From Gammaproteobacteria bacterium (lineage in GTDB: Bacteria > Pseudomonadota > Gammaproteobacteria > Steroidobacterales > Steroidobacteraceae), in contig VGUH01000008.1 in NCBI GenBank assembly GCA_016874295.1, positions 45,206-109,205 of the forward strand: 64,000 bases of DNA, read 5' to 3'. A program made the translations under genes and the position numbers. The notes beneath the pieces are model-generated. The model did not search any database, was not told where the DNA came from, and saw nothing but the letters and a program-made list of their open reading frames with translations. This document shows, in pieces, positions 42,385 through 51,446 of the stretch; positions within the stretch are counted from its first letter, which is position 1; every line of letters starts with the position of its first letter.

Positions 42385-43080
42385 ATGGTGCGCAGGCTAG
42401 TCCAGTCAGTGTGTCATGCCGGTAGCGGCACCGCGACGCTGCTGCTCGCGGGCTGCATGACGGCCCAGCTCGACGAGGACCGCCAGCTCACCACGCAGAT
42501 CGCCGCGCATGAGTCGGTCGTGCTGCTCGCGAAACCGCATGTCGAGGGTATCACCGCCGAAGACGAGTTCATGGACTGCGTCGGCAACAAGATGATGCGC
42601 ACGGCCGGCATCCAGGTGCGGCCGAACGACGACTTCGTGGACTCGATGTTTCCCTGGCTCGAGCCCTCGACCGCGCCGCAGCGCCCGGAGGGCGTGAGCA
42701 AGCTGCTCGCGAAGGACGTCGTGGCCGCGCGCATCGCCGAGAGCGGCGTGCGCTACATCGTCTGGATCGACGGCGCGACCCGCCAGACCGACAGCGGCGG
42801 CTCGATTACCTGCGCCATCGGCCCCGCTGGCGGCGGGTGCATCGGTTTCGGCTGGTGGGAGAAGGAATCCGACTACGAGGCGACGGTCTGGGACATCAAC
42901 ACCGGGCGCACCGCGGGATCCGTCTCGACGAATGTCACGGGCAGCTCAGCCCTGGTCGGCGTGGTGGTGCCGCTGCCGTTCATCGCGCGGGTTCAGGGCA
43001 CGGCCTGCGACCGGCTCGCCGGCCAGCTTGGGGCCTTCCTGAAAGGTGAGGACATCCCGTCGCCCGCCAAGGGGACCTGA
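42385..43080 (+). CDS. Lipoprotein, hypothetical (first gene of the vWA/ExbB-like cluster)
   Basis: 231 residues. Lipoprotein signal with lipobox LLLAGC at about residues 19-24; the following Met-Thr does not suggest inner-membrane retention, so the outer membrane is likely. The mature part begins with DRQLTTQIAAHESVVLLAKP and contains RIAESGVRYIVWIDGATRQT and a Gly-rich loop, CAIGPAGGGCIGFGWWE. Four Cys in the mature protein could pair. RBS GAGGA lies 7 bp before the ATG; a TATACT box at 42342-42347 may be its -10. No known family. It opens a co-directional block that runs to 55619. Confidence 0.75.
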   Translation: MVRRLVQSVCHAGSGTATLLLAGCMTAQLDEDRQLTTQIAAHESVVLLAKPHVEGITAEDEFMDCVGNKMMRTAGIQVRPNDDFVDSMFPWLEPSTAPQRPEGVSKLLAKDVVAARIAESGVRYIVWIDGATRQTDSGGSITCAIGPAGGGCIGFGWWEKESDYEATVWDINTGRTAGSVSTNVTGSSALVGVVVPLPFIARVQGTACDRLAGQLGAFLKGEDIPSPAKGT

Positions 43081-43190
43081 GCCGGGATCGGACGCGGCCG
43101 GTGAACCAATGCCGGGGCCGGGGTCTCCAAGATGGCAGGCTGGATCAATACCGACCGCCTGCTCGTGAGGCGCCCGGCCGGGAGACTGAG

Positions 43191-44420
43191 ATGAAACTCA
43201 CTCACATCGTGCGCTCCATCGCGATCGTCGTGGCCCTCGGCCTGCTGTTCGGCTGCATGACGCAACAGTCGACCCAGCGCTCGGGCGGATCGTCGGGTGG
43301 AGGCCAGCAGTCGGGCGGCGGTTCGTCGGGCGGTGGGGGTTCCTCGGGGGGCGGCTCGTCCGGTGGCGGGGGCTCATCCGGTGGCGGAGGCTCGTCGGGC
43401 GGCGGCGGAATCCCGGGCGGCGATTCTTCAGGCGGTGGCGGCGACAGCTCGGAGTTTCCGTCGACGACTGAAACCCCGGGCGGCCAGAGCGGACCAATTC
43501 CGATCCCCGGCGAGGACAGTGGCGCCGTGGGCGGTGCCACCCAGGCTGAGTCCGGCAGCAGTGGCAGCGCCGGCCAGGGTCCTGACGCGGGCGCGCAGGG
43601 TGGCGCAGCCGGCAGCCAGGGCTCCGACGGTCGACCCTGTGTCAGTACCGATGATCCCAATACAGATGCAGATGATGACGACCTGAACGTTGAGGGTTGT
43701 GTCAGTCCAGAGGTCGGCGGACTTCCCGGAGGCCTGCCGGGCGGACTGCCAGGCGGAGTACCGGGTGGTGGAGCGCCGGGCGGTTTGCCGGGCGAGCCCG
43801 GTGCGTCCGGTGGTGGCAGCCCCGGTGCGGGTACGACCGCAGGCGGTGCCGTCGGCAACCCGGGCGGCGGCGGCACCGAAAGTTCGGACGCGAGCGGTGG
43901 CGGCGCCTCAGGACAGGGGCCTGGAGGAACGGCCGGCGGTTCGGGCGGCCGCAGCGCCGAAATCGGGCGCCGGCTCGACGAGACATTCGGCACGTTCGAC
44001 GCCACCGTGCGCACCGCGCAGGCGGATATCGCCAAGGAGCGCGCCGATGCGCAGGGAGCGGGCAGTGGCCCGGGCGGCAACGAGGATACCGGGGGCGAAG
44101 GTGATGGCGGCGGCAGCGGCGACGCGAAGCGCGAAGGCAGCCTCGAATCGGTTGGCAGCGGCACCGCCGGCGACGGCACTGCGGGCGGAGCCGGCAAAAA
44201 CGGGGATGAAGACGGCTCGGCGAGCACGGATACCCAGGGCGGCGTGGGCGGCGGGGCCACGAGCGGCAAGGGCCCCGGGTCGATCCCGGCCGATATCCCC
44301 GATGGCAGCGATGACGACATCGTCGCGCGGCAGATCCGCGAGGCGGCGATGAAGGAGACGGACCCGGAATTGCGCGCAGCGCTCTGGGAGGAATACCGTC
44401 GCTACAAGAAGGGACGCTGA
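43191..44420 (+). CDS. Gly/Ser-rich repeat lipoprotein
   Basis: 409 residues from ATG 43191. Signal peptide with lipobox LLFGC (Cys about 22), followed by a Gly/Ser repeat tract (about 32-85), an acidic piece (DPNTDADDDDLNVEGCVSPE), a run of GGLPGG-type repeats, more Gly-rich spacer, an amphipathic helical segment (SAEIGRRLDETFGTFDATVR, then TAQADIAKERADAQ) and a charged C-terminus (IVARQIREAAMKETDPELRA). Most of the length is disordered, so it looks like a flexible tether with a structured end. A long open frame on the opposite strand is a shadow of the Gly codons. Function unknown. Confidence 0.75.
   Translation: MKLTHIVRSIAIVVALGLLFGCMTQQSTQRSGGSSGGGQQSGGGSSGGGGSSGGGSSGGGGSSGGGGSSGGGGIPGGDSSGGGGDSSEFPSTTETPGGQSGPIPIPGEDSGAVGGATQAESGSSGSAGQGPDAGAQGGAAGSQGSDGRPCVSTDDPNTDADDDDLNVEGCVSPEVGGLPGGLPGGLPGGVPGGGAPGGLPGEPGASGGGSPGAGTTAGGAVGNPGGGGTESSDASGGGASGQGPGGTAGGSGGRSAEIGRRLDETFGTFDATVRTAQADIAKERADAQGAGSGPGGNEDTGGEGDGGGSGDAKREGSLESVGSGTAGDGTAGGAGKNGDEDGSASTDTQGGVGGGATSGKGPGSIPADIPDGSDDDIVARQIREAAMKETDPELRAALWEEYRRYKKGR
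43281..43443 (+). repeat. GGGSS-type coding repeat tract
   Basis: Imperfect tandem units of about 12-18 bp coding Gly-Gly-Gly-Ser-Ser, inside the Gly-rich lipoprotein gene. A second tract coding (GG-L/V-PGG) units lies at about 43715-43800. Such tracts may change length by slippage. Confidence 0.7.
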
Positions 44421-44432
44421 GGCCAGCCTCGC

Positions 44433-45713
44433 ATGCCGATGACCCGGAATACTGCATTGGGACTTCTGCTCGCGGGCCTGCTCGCGGCCGCCGGCTGCGT
44501 GAAAGAAACGCGGCCGGTGCCGGTGCTGCAGGCCACGCAGGCGACCGCCGAGATTCCCGAGGCACAGCTGCTCGACGTCGGCGTGCACATCCTGGACCCG
44601 GGCGTCCCGGAGCAGCTCGAGGACGACCCGGAACTCCAGGACAAGGAGCGCATCTGGCCCGACATCCGCCGCGCGGAGGCGCGCTACATCGCGATGCAGT
44701 TGCGCGACACGCTCGAGGGCACCGGCCACTGGGCCACGGCGCGCGTGGTGCCGGCGACGGTCGATTCCTTCGATCTGACCGTGGACGGCAGAATCGTCGA
44801 GTCGAACGGCGCCTACCTGAAGCTCGAGATCACGGCCCGCGACGCGACCGGCAAGGTCTGGATCGACGAAAAGGAGTACGAGGGCCGCGCCGACACGCGC
44901 GTCTACCGCGACAATTACACCGCCGGCCGCGATCCTTTCGAGAACGTCTACGTGGCGGTCGCGGACGACCTGCTCGCGGCGCGCAACCTCAAGACCGGCG
45001 CCGACCTTGAGAATGTGCGCCGCGTGAGCGAGATGCGCTTCGCCGCCGACTTTGCACCGGTGGCATTCTCGCAATACCTGGCGCGGAACAGGAAAACCGG
45101 CGAGTACAAGGTCCTGCGCCTGCCCGCCGAGGATGATGTCCTGGTCAAGCGCGTCGACCAGATCCGCGAGCGCGACTACGGGATGATCGACACGGTCAGC
45201 GAGAACTACGCGGCGTTCAGCGAGCGGCTCGAGGAACCTTACACGAGCTGGCGCAAGTACACCTACGACGAGATCACCGCCGAGGAGAAGCTGAAGGACC
45301 AGGCACGCAACCGCATGATCCTCGGCGCCGCCGCCATCGCCGCGGCGGTCTTCATCCCCGACAGCTGTTCGAACCGGGACTGCGCCCGGATCGCGGACGC
45401 GGCACGCTACGGCGGCGTCGCCGGTGGCGTCGCCGGCGTGATCAGCGGCTACAAGAAGCGCGAGGAAGCGAAGATCCACACCGAATCCGTCAAGGAAATC
45501 TCGGGTTCATTCCAGGTCGAGGCGGCGCCGCTTGTAGTCGACGTCGAGGGACGCACGCTGCGCCTGACCGGCACGGCCGAGGAGCAGTACGCGGAATGGC
45601 GCCGCCTGCTGCACGAGCTGTACAAGGAAGAGACCGGCCTGGTGCCCGCCGCGCCGGTCGCGCCCGCCGCCGACACGCAGAAGCCCGCCGCGCAATCGAG
45701 CGGCGTGGGTTGA
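44433..45713 (+). CDS. Lipoprotein, hypothetical, with internal hydrophobic hairpin
   Basis: 426 residues. Lipobox LAAAGC (Cys about 22). The mature domain begins with a conserved-looking segment (LLDVGVHILDPGVPEQLEDD, then RIWPDIRRAEARYIAMQLRD), and a C-terminal hydrophobic Gly/Ala pair (MILGAAAIAAAVFIPDSC and YGGVAGGVAGVISGYKK) resembles glycine-zipper membrane hairpins. Two nearby Cys (SCSNRDC) may form a disulfide. It ends in an Ala/Pro-rich tail. Separated by only 6 bp from the kinase gene, so probably in the same transcript. No family that I can name. Confidence 0.75.
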   Translation: MPMTRNTALGLLLAGLLAAAGCVKETRPVPVLQATQATAEIPEAQLLDVGVHILDPGVPEQLEDDPELQDKERIWPDIRRAEARYIAMQLRDTLEGTGHWATARVVPATVDSFDLTVDGRIVESNGAYLKLEITARDATGKVWIDEKEYEGRADTRVYRDNYTAGRDPFENVYVAVADDLLAARNLKTGADLENVRRVSEMRFAADFAPVAFSQYLARNRKTGEYKVLRLPAEDDVLVKRVDQIRERDYGMIDTVSENYAAFSERLEEPYTSWRKYTYDEITAEEKLKDQARNRMILGAAAIAAAVFIPDSCSNRDCARIADAARYGGVAGGVAGVISGYKKREEAKIHTESVKEISGSFQVEAAPLVVDVEGRTLRLTGTAEEQYAEWRRLLHELYKEETGLVPAAPVAPAADTQKPAAQSSGVG

Positions 45714-45719
45714 TCCCCC

Positions 45720-47969
45720 ATGATGGAGCTGACACCCGGGCTCGAACTCGGCGCCCGGTTCGTGCTGGTGCGACGGATCGGCCGCGGCGGCAGCGCCGAG
45801 GTCTGGCTGGCCGTCGACCGCCCGCGCGGCGAGCGCGTCGCACTCAAGTTCTTCCCGGAGTCTTTCGCCGCTGACGCGCCCCGCATCGCGCGCCTGGAGA
45901 GCGAAGTCGCGCGCGCGCAGGCTTTGCCGGGCGAGCACGTCGTCAGGGTGCACGGCATCGAACGCCACGAGGGCCGCGTATTCCTGGTCATGGAGTACCT
46001 GGAAGGCGGCGATCTCGGCCAGCTGCGCGGCCGCTCCTTCGCGAGCTGGGCGCGCGCCGCGGACGGCATCGCCGCCGCGCTCGAGGCGGTGCACGCCGCC
46101 GGGCTCGTGCACCGCGACCTCAAGTGCGCGAATGTCTTCCTGGACGGCGCCGGGCGCGCAAAGCTCGGCGACTTCGGCCTGGCCGCGCTTGCGGGGGCGG
46201 CGCGGGACGGTGGCTCCCCGTACAACGCGAGCCCGCAGCAGCTGCGCGGCGAGCCGGCGACACCAGCCGACGACCTCTACGCCCTCGGCGCGCTGCTCTA
46301 CGAACTGATCGCGGGCCACCCGCCTTACTACCCCGAGATCACCCGCGATCGCGTGCTGCACGAGCCGGTGCCGCCGCTCCTGCCGCGCGGCGAGGTGCCG
46401 GTCGCGGTGCGCGAGCTCACGCTTCGGCTGCTCGCGAAGTCGGCCGAACAGCGTCCCGCGAGCGCGCGCGAGGTGCGCCGCGTGCTGGCCGGGCTGCAGG
46501 GGGACAACGAGACCGTCGAGCCGCTTGCGGTCGCGTTGCCGGCCGGCGGCCGGCCTGCGCCGCGCCGCGGCTACGCCCTCCCGCTCGCGTTCGCCGCTGC
46601 CGTGCTCGTCGCGGTGGCTGCCTTCGCATGGCTGCAGCCCCGGTTCGCGGGCGAGGAGTCCGCGATCGTCGCCGGCGCCCGCCGCGAGGCGGAAGAGGCG
46701 AGCGCTTCGCGCCGCTCGCAGGCCGAGCGCCTGGCATCCGAGATCAGCGTACGCGAGGCGGCCGACGCCGCCCGCGCCCGGTTCGAGGCCGCATTCAAGG
46801 CGCTCGAAGGCCGCAGCGCGGCGCGCTGGGCCACGGCGATGTTCGCCGAAGCTCGCGATGCGGGCGCCGACGCCGCGCAGCGCTACGCGGTCGGCGACCA
46901 TGCCGCGGCTGCCGCCGGCTGGGACGCGGCTGCGGCACAGCTCGCGGCACTCGAGAAGTCGGTGCCCGCGGCGCTCGAAGCCGCCATGAAGCGCGGACAG
47001 GCAGCGCTCTCGGCCGGGAAGACAGACGTCGCGCGCGAGTCCTTCCGCTTCGCGCTCGCCATCCAGGCGAACCACCCGCCGGCCGTCGCTGGCCTCGCGC
47101 GCGCGGACCGGCTCGAGGCGGCACTCGCGCTGGTGGACGGTGCGCAGCGCGATGAGCAGGCTGGGCGAGCGGACGCGGCGGAGGCCGCATACCGCAAGGC
47201 GCTCGCGACCGATGCGGCGGTGCCGGGCGCGCAGGCGGGCCTCGATCGGCTCACCGCGCGCCGCAATGCGGATGCGTTCTCGGTTGCGATGTCGCGTGGC
47301 TTTGCGGACGCGGCCGCCGGTCGCTCCGAATCGGCGCGCACGGCCTTCGGCCAGGCGCTGGCGCTTCGGCCTGGCTCGAAAGAGGCCGCGGACGCGCTGG
47401 CGGCGATCGAGCGCGGCGAGCGCACGAGCGCCCTCCAGCTCCTTGAGTCGCGCGCCCGCACGGCCGAGGCGGACGAGCGCTGGGACGAGGCGCTCGCGGC
47501 CTGGCGCGAGGCGGCAGGTCTCGAGCCGACGCTCGAATCGGCGCGCGACGGGCTCGCGCGCGCGACGCCGCGCGCGGAACTGCAGCGCGCAATCGATGCC
47601 CTGAACGCAAAGCCGGAACGGCTCTGGGAGCCTGCCGCCCGGGCCGAGGCCAGGAATCTGCTGGCGGCCGCGGCGACCACCGGCAACCCCCGGGCGCGGC
47701 TCGCCGCCGCGGCGCGCGAGCTCGAGCGGCTCGCCAAGGCCGCGGAGTCGCCCGTGCGGCTCCGGCTCGAGTCCGACGGCCAGACCCAGGTGGTGATTTA
47801 CCGGGTCGGGCAGTACGGTACGTTTTCGACCCGCGACGTGGAGTTGCTGCCGGGCCGATACACCGTGGTCGGCACGCGCAACGGTTATCGTGACGTGCGG
47901 CGCGAGGTCGTGCTGCCCCCCGGTGCGGCGCCTGCCGCGCTGACCGTGCGATGCGAGGAACCGATTTGA
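45720..47969 (+). CDS. Transmembrane Ser/Thr protein kinase with large periplasmic repeat domain
   Basis: 749 residues. Cytosolic Hanks-type kinase (about 12-265): Gly loop IGRGGSAEVWLA, ATP Lys43 in VALKFF, catalytic HRDLKCAN (131-138), and DFG at 151-153; the activation segment lacks a long Thr-rich stretch. A membrane helix lies at about 284-304. The C-terminal 440 residues are Ala/Glu-rich helical repeats that look TPR-like (AGRADAAEAAYRKALATDAA; SARTAFGQALALRPGSKEAA), ending in a PEGA-like strand region (LLPGRYTVVGTRNGYRDVRR). It should sense something in the periplasm and phosphorylate FHA-read partners, two of which are encoded by this cluster or nearby. The end overlaps the next gene. 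Confidence 0.9.
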   Translation: MMELTPGLELGARFVLVRRIGRGGSAEVWLAVDRPRGERVALKFFPESFAADAPRIARLESEVARAQALPGEHVVRVHGIERHEGRVFLVMEYLEGGDLGQLRGRSFASWARAADGIAAALEAVHAAGLVHRDLKCANVFLDGAGRAKLGDFGLAALAGAARDGGSPYNASPQQLRGEPATPADDLYALGALLYELIAGHPPYYPEITRDRVLHEPVPPLLPRGEVPVAVRELTLRLLAKSAEQRPASAREVRRVLAGLQGDNETVEPLAVALPAGGRPAPRRGYALPLAFAAAVLVAVAAFAWLQPRFAGEESAIVAGARREAEEASASRRSQAERLASEISVREAADAARARFEAAFKALEGRSAARWATAMFAEARDAGADAAQRYAVGDHAAAAAGWDAAAAQLAALEKSVPAALEAAMKRGQAALSAGKTDVARESFRFALAIQANHPPAVAGLARADRLEAALALVDGAQRDEQAGRADAAEAAYRKALATDAAVPGAQAGLDRLTARRNADAFSVAMSRGFADAAAGRSESARTAFGQALALRPGSKEAADALAAIERGERTSALQLLESRARTAEADERWDEALAAWREAAGLEPTLESARDGLARATPRAELQRAIDALNAKPERLWEPAARAEARNLLAAAATTGNPRARLAAAARELERLAKAAESPVRLRLESDGQTQVVIYRVGQYGTFSTRDVELLPGRYTVVGTRNGYRDVRREVVLPPGAAPAALTVRCEEPI

Positions 47970-50341
47970 CGCAACTCTGGCTCGCAGATCCGCTCGGCGA
48001 GCGGCCGATCCGGCCGGAAGAAATGCCCTTGTCCGTCGGCGGTCCGGGCGCGGCGATCGTCGTGCCCGGCTGCGGCGCCGGGGAGGTGCGTGCACGGGTC
48101 GCGGTCGCTGACGGCCGGCTCACGGTCACTCCGGAACCGGGCGCGCGCGCGAACGCGCTGGACGGTGTCGCCATCGCGCTCGAGTTTCGCGACGACCGCT
48201 CGGTCATCGTGGTGCGCCACGGCGGCATCGGCAACCAGACGCAGCCGCCGCGGTCGGACGGCGTGGCCGGCGGCACGGCGGACGCGGAGGGTGACCGCAT
48301 TGCCATCGCGGTGGTGGCCTACGAGCCGCGCGGGGTGAAGCCAACACGGGCGGCGGCCGCCACGCGCGACTGGCAGCGGCCCGCCGCGTACGGCGCGGCG
48401 GCCCTGCTGGCGCTCGTTCTCGGGTTCATGTTCTGGGCGACTCCGGTCGTGGTCACGACCAGCACTGAAGCCGACCTAGACAAGGTCAATTTCGTGGGCA
48501 CGGTGTTGGATCTGGGACTTGCGGGCCGTTATCTCGTGCCGCCCGGCCGCTACGAGCTGGCGGTCGAGGCAGACGGCTACGCGCCTGCACGCCGCGGCGC
48601 TGTGGTCGGCCGCGAGTCCGGCCAGCGCTTTGTGGTCGCGCTCGAGCGCCTGCCGGGTCACGTGGCCTTCGACACCGGAGGCGTTGCGGCAACGCTCACG
48701 GTGGACGGCGCGCCGGCGGGCAAGCTGCCGGGAGAAATCGAGTTGCCTGCCGGCACGCGCGAACTCGCGATCAGCGCACCGCACTATGTCGAGGAGCGCC
48801 TGCGCTTCGAGGTGACGGGAGGCGGCGAGCGCCAGGAGCTCAGGCTTGCGCTGCAACCCGCCTTTGCGCGCGTGACCGTGAATTCGGTGCCGGCGGGCGC
48901 GACCGTGTGGGCGGACGATCGCGAGCTCGGCACGACGCCGCTCGAGACCGAGCTCGATGCGGGCCGCTACACGCTCGCGCTGCTCCACCCGGACTTCCGT
49001 CGCTTCGAGAGTCCGATCACGGTCGTGGCCGGCCAGCCGCTCGCCATCGGGCCGGTCGAGCTCGGCATGCCGGACGGGCGCCTCGCGATCGCGAGCCGGC
49101 CCGCCGGCGCCGACGTCAGCATCGGCGGACGCTACCGCGGGCGCACGCCGCTGACGGTCGGCGTGCCGCCGGGCGTGCCGCAGGAAATCTTGCTGACGCT
49201 CGCGGGTCACGCGCCGGCGACGCAGTCGATTGCGGTCGAGAGCCGTGCTGAACGCCGGATTTCCGTGGATCTCAGGGCCGTGCTCGGCGAAATCCGTGTC
49301 ACCGGCGAGCCCGCGGATGCAATCCTGTACGTGGACGGCGCGTCGCGCGGGCCGGCCAACCAGACGCTGTCGCTGTCGACGGCCCCGCACGTGATCGAGG
49401 TGAGGAAGGCCGGTCTCGAACCGTTCCGGACCACGATCACGCCGCGCGAAGGCCAAACCCAGGTCGTCGAGTTCGCGCTGAAGACCGCGGGCGAAGCGCG
49501 GCTCGCGGGCATGCCCGCGACGCGCACGACGTCGCTCGGCCAGCCGCTCGTGCTGGTGACCGGCGGGCGTTTCACGATGGGCAGCCCGCGGCGCGAGCCG
49601 GGCCGCCGCTCGAACGAAGCCGAGCGCCAGGTCGAGCTCCGGCGCCCGTTCTACATCGCCCGCTACCAGGTGACGAACCGGGAATTCCGCGAGTTCAAGG
49701 CGGACCACCAGTCAGGCATCTTCAAGGACGAGTCGCTGGACCTCGAGCGCCAGCCGGCAGTGCGCGTCTCCTGGCAGGAGGCCGCGGCATTCTGCAACTG
49801 GCTCTCGCAGCGCGAGAATCTGTCGCCCGCCTACGTGCGAAACGGCGACCGCTACGAGCTCGCGGACCCGGTGACGACCGGCTATCGCCTGCCGACCGAG
49901 GCGGAATGGGAGTTCGCGGCGCGCTTCGACGGCACCCGGGCCGCGCGCAGGTTTCCCTGGGGCAACGACCTGCCCGTGCCGGCGAAATCCGGGAACTGGG
50001 GCGATGCGACGGCGATCTACCTCACGCCGGTCACGATCACCGGCTACGACGACGGTTACCGAACCGCCGCGCCGGTCGGCAGTTTCGTCGCGAACCCGCT
50101 CGGTCTGCACGACATGGGCGGCAACGTGCTCGAGTGGACTTCCGACCGCTACTCGATCTACGTCGTCGGGCCGGACTACCAGGCCACGGATCCCGTCGGT
50201 CCGAAGGCCGGCGACAGCTATGTGGTGCGCGGCGCCGGCTGGCTGACCGGCAAGGTGCCGGAGCTGCGTCTCGCCGTGCGCGATTCCGCGAGCGCGGCGC
50301 GCCCGGATCTCGGATTCCGCATCGCGAGGTACGCGGAATGA
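47951..50341 (+). CDS. PEGA-repeat and SUMF1/FGE-domain membrane protein
   Basis: 796 residues: a short beta-rich N-terminal domain (1-110; possibly a degenerate FHA), a membrane helix (about 140-162, AAYGAAALLALVLGFMFWAT), several PEGA-type repeats (about 165-510; for example VNSVPAGATVWADDRELGTT, IASRPAGADVSIGGRYRGRT), and a C-terminal SUMF1 domain (about 525-796; VTGGRFTMGSPRREPGRRSN, YRLPTEAEWEFAARFDG, LHDMGGNVLEWTSDRY). The C-terminal strand reads VVRGAGWL with no Cys pair, so formylglycine synthesis is not expected; a binding role is more likely. ATG 47951 overlaps the kinase by 19 bp; TTG 47966 is an alternative. Confidence 0.88.
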   Translation: MRGTDLTQLWLADPLGERPIRPEEMPLSVGGPGAAIVVPGCGAGEVRARVAVADGRLTVTPEPGARANALDGVAIALEFRDDRSVIVVRHGGIGNQTQPPRSDGVAGGTADAEGDRIAIAVVAYEPRGVKPTRAAAATRDWQRPAAYGAAALLALVLGFMFWATPVVVTTSTEADLDKVNFVGTVLDLGLAGRYLVPPGRYELAVEADGYAPARRGAVVGRESGQRFVVALERLPGHVAFDTGGVAATLTVDGAPAGKLPGEIELPAGTRELAISAPHYVEERLRFEVTGGGERQELRLALQPAFARVTVNSVPAGATVWADDRELGTTPLETELDAGRYTLALLHPDFRRFESPITVVAGQPLAIGPVELGMPDGRLAIASRPAGADVSIGGRYRGRTPLTVGVPPGVPQEILLTLAGHAPATQSIAVESRAERRISVDLRAVLGEIRVTGEPADAILYVDGASRGPANQTLSLSTAPHVIEVRKAGLEPFRTTITPREGQTQVVEFALKTAGEARLAGMPATRTTSLGQPLVLVTGGRFTMGSPRREPGRRSNEAERQVELRRPFYIARYQVTNREFREFKADHQSGIFKDESLDLERQPAVRVSWQEAAAFCNWLSQRENLSPAYVRNGDRYELADPVTTGYRLPTEAEWEFAARFDGTRAARRFPWGNDLPVPAKSGNWGDATAIYLTPVTITGYDDGYRTAAPVGSFVANPLGLHDMGGNVLEWTSDRYSIYVVGPDYQATDPVGPKAGDSYVVRGAGWLTGKVPELRLAVRDSASAARPDLGFRIARYAE

Positions 50342-50640
50342 GCGTCGCAAGAGCCCTGGTCGCGCTCGTCCTGGCGGGTGCCGCGCTCGGCACGGCGGCC
50401 ATCGAGCCGCCCGTGTCGGCGCCGCCGCCGGAGGAACAGCCGCCCGCCAGCCAGGAGCCCGCTCCGCCGGCACAGGAGAAATCGGCGCCGGCCGACCCGG
50501 CCCCGCCCGCAGCGGAGGACGACGAGGCCCTGCCGCCGTTGCCGGCTGGCACGGTGCCGTCGGGTCCGCCGCCGCAGCGATTCAACCCGACCGAGAAAGT
50601 GCGCGCGGACTTTCCGGTCTCGTTTCCGATCGACATCTGA
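50338..50640 (+). CDS. Small secreted Pro/Ala/Glu-rich protein
   Basis: 100 residues with a signal peptide (1-22, LVLAGAALGTAAIEP), a Pro-rich stretch (about 25-80) of TonB-linker character, and a short end motif (FNPTEKVRADFPVSFPIDI). ATG overlaps the previous stop (ATGA) and its own stop is 8 bp before the ExbB-like gene. A Pro-rich periplasmic spacer next to an ExbB-like protein is suggestive of a span across the periplasm, but there is no N-terminal TonB anchor. Function unknown. Confidence 0.72.
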   Translation: MSVARALVALVLAGAALGTAAIEPPVSAPPPEEQPPASQEPAPPAQEKSAPADPAPPAAEDDEALPPLPAGTVPSGPPPQRFNPTEKVRADFPVSFPIDI

Positions 50641-50648
50641 GGGACAGA

Positions 50649-51446
50649 ATGAAAACCCGCTACCCGAAGGAATTCCTCTACAGCTTGGGATCGCTGGTCG
50701 CAGCGACGATCCTGGTCCACGGCATCTGGACGGCATGGGTACGCCCCAACGCGCAGGCCGTGCTTGCGGTGCAGGCCGAATCGATGCGCAACGACCCGAA
50801 TTTCGTCCCGGAGCGCTCGTTGTTCGTGATCATGAAGGACTGGGAGCAGGAGAGCTGCGTGATCCTCATGATCTGGGCGCTCGCGATGATCGCCTTCAAG
50901 AACCGCACGACGGGCCGTGAGCAGGACATGCTCGAGAGTGACCCGGTGCGCGTCCCGGAAGGCATGCGCATCCTGCCCGAGGACACGCGCGAGTACGTGC
51001 GCCAGCTCGAGTCGATGCCCGCGGAGCAGCAGCAGTCGCTGGTCGTGCGCGCCTCGAAAGCGGCCCTCGCGCGCTTCGGCGCGACACGCAACGTCCAGGA
51101 CGTCAGCGATGCGGGTCACGCGGTGTGCGCCGCGGAAGCGGAGCGCCTAGACTCCGAACTGTCGATGATTCGCTACATCGCCTGGGCGATCCCGGCGATC
51201 GGCTTCATCGGCACGGTGCGCGGCATCGGCAACGCGCTGTCCGAGGCGCACAAGGCGGTGACCGGCGATATCTCGGGCGTCACCGAGGGCCTCGGCGTGG
51301 CATTCAACTCGACGCTGGTCGCGCTGCTCCTGTCGCTGGTGCTGATGTTCCTGCTGCACCAGCTGCAACTCGCCCAGGAGCGGCTGGTGCTGGACGCCGA
51401 GACCTACCTCGACAACCGGCTGCTGCGCAACCTGCAGGTGCGATGA
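50649..51446 (+). CDS. MotA/TolQ/ExbB-family proton-channel-like protein
   Basis: 265 residues with four hydrophobic helices (about 12-30, 69-83, 173-193, 216-237). The last two carry the family signature: IPAIGFIGTVRGIGNALSEA, then GDISGVTEGLGVAFNSTLVA and LLLSLVLMFL, equivalent to the GLFGTV and ATA-GL segments of ExbB/TolQ. The cytosolic loop between helices 2 and 3 is about 90 residues. The family forms pentamers around a dimer of ExbD/TolR/MotB and converts ion flow to movement. No canonical ExbD gene is nearby; the two vWA proteins encoded just downstream are the candidate partners. Its stop overlaps the next start. Confidence 0.85.
   Translation: MKTRYPKEFLYSLGSLVAATILVHGIWTAWVRPNAQAVLAVQAESMRNDPNFVPERSLFVIMKDWEQESCVILMIWALAMIAFKNRTTGREQDMLESDPVRVPEGMRILPEDTREYVRQLESMPAEQQQSLVVRASKAALARFGATRNVQDVSDAGHAVCAAEAERLDSELSMIRYIAWAIPAIGFIGTVRGIGNALSEAHKAVTGDISGVTEGLGVAFNSTLVALLLSLVLMFLLHQLQLAQERLVLDAETYLDNRLLRNLQVR

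Noticed and set aside
43281..43443. Short tandem units looked at as a possible CRISPR or satellite array
   Set aside because: Units are in frame, code Gly-Gly-Gly-Ser-Ser inside a lipoprotein gene, and have no spacers.
45507..48095. Very long open frame (over 800 codons) on the minus strand opposite the kinase gene
   Set aside because: Arg/Ala/Gly-rich composition and no domain; it is the expected antisense shadow in GC-rich coding DNA. Similar shadows at 699-3038 and 15068-17476 were dismissed for the same reason.
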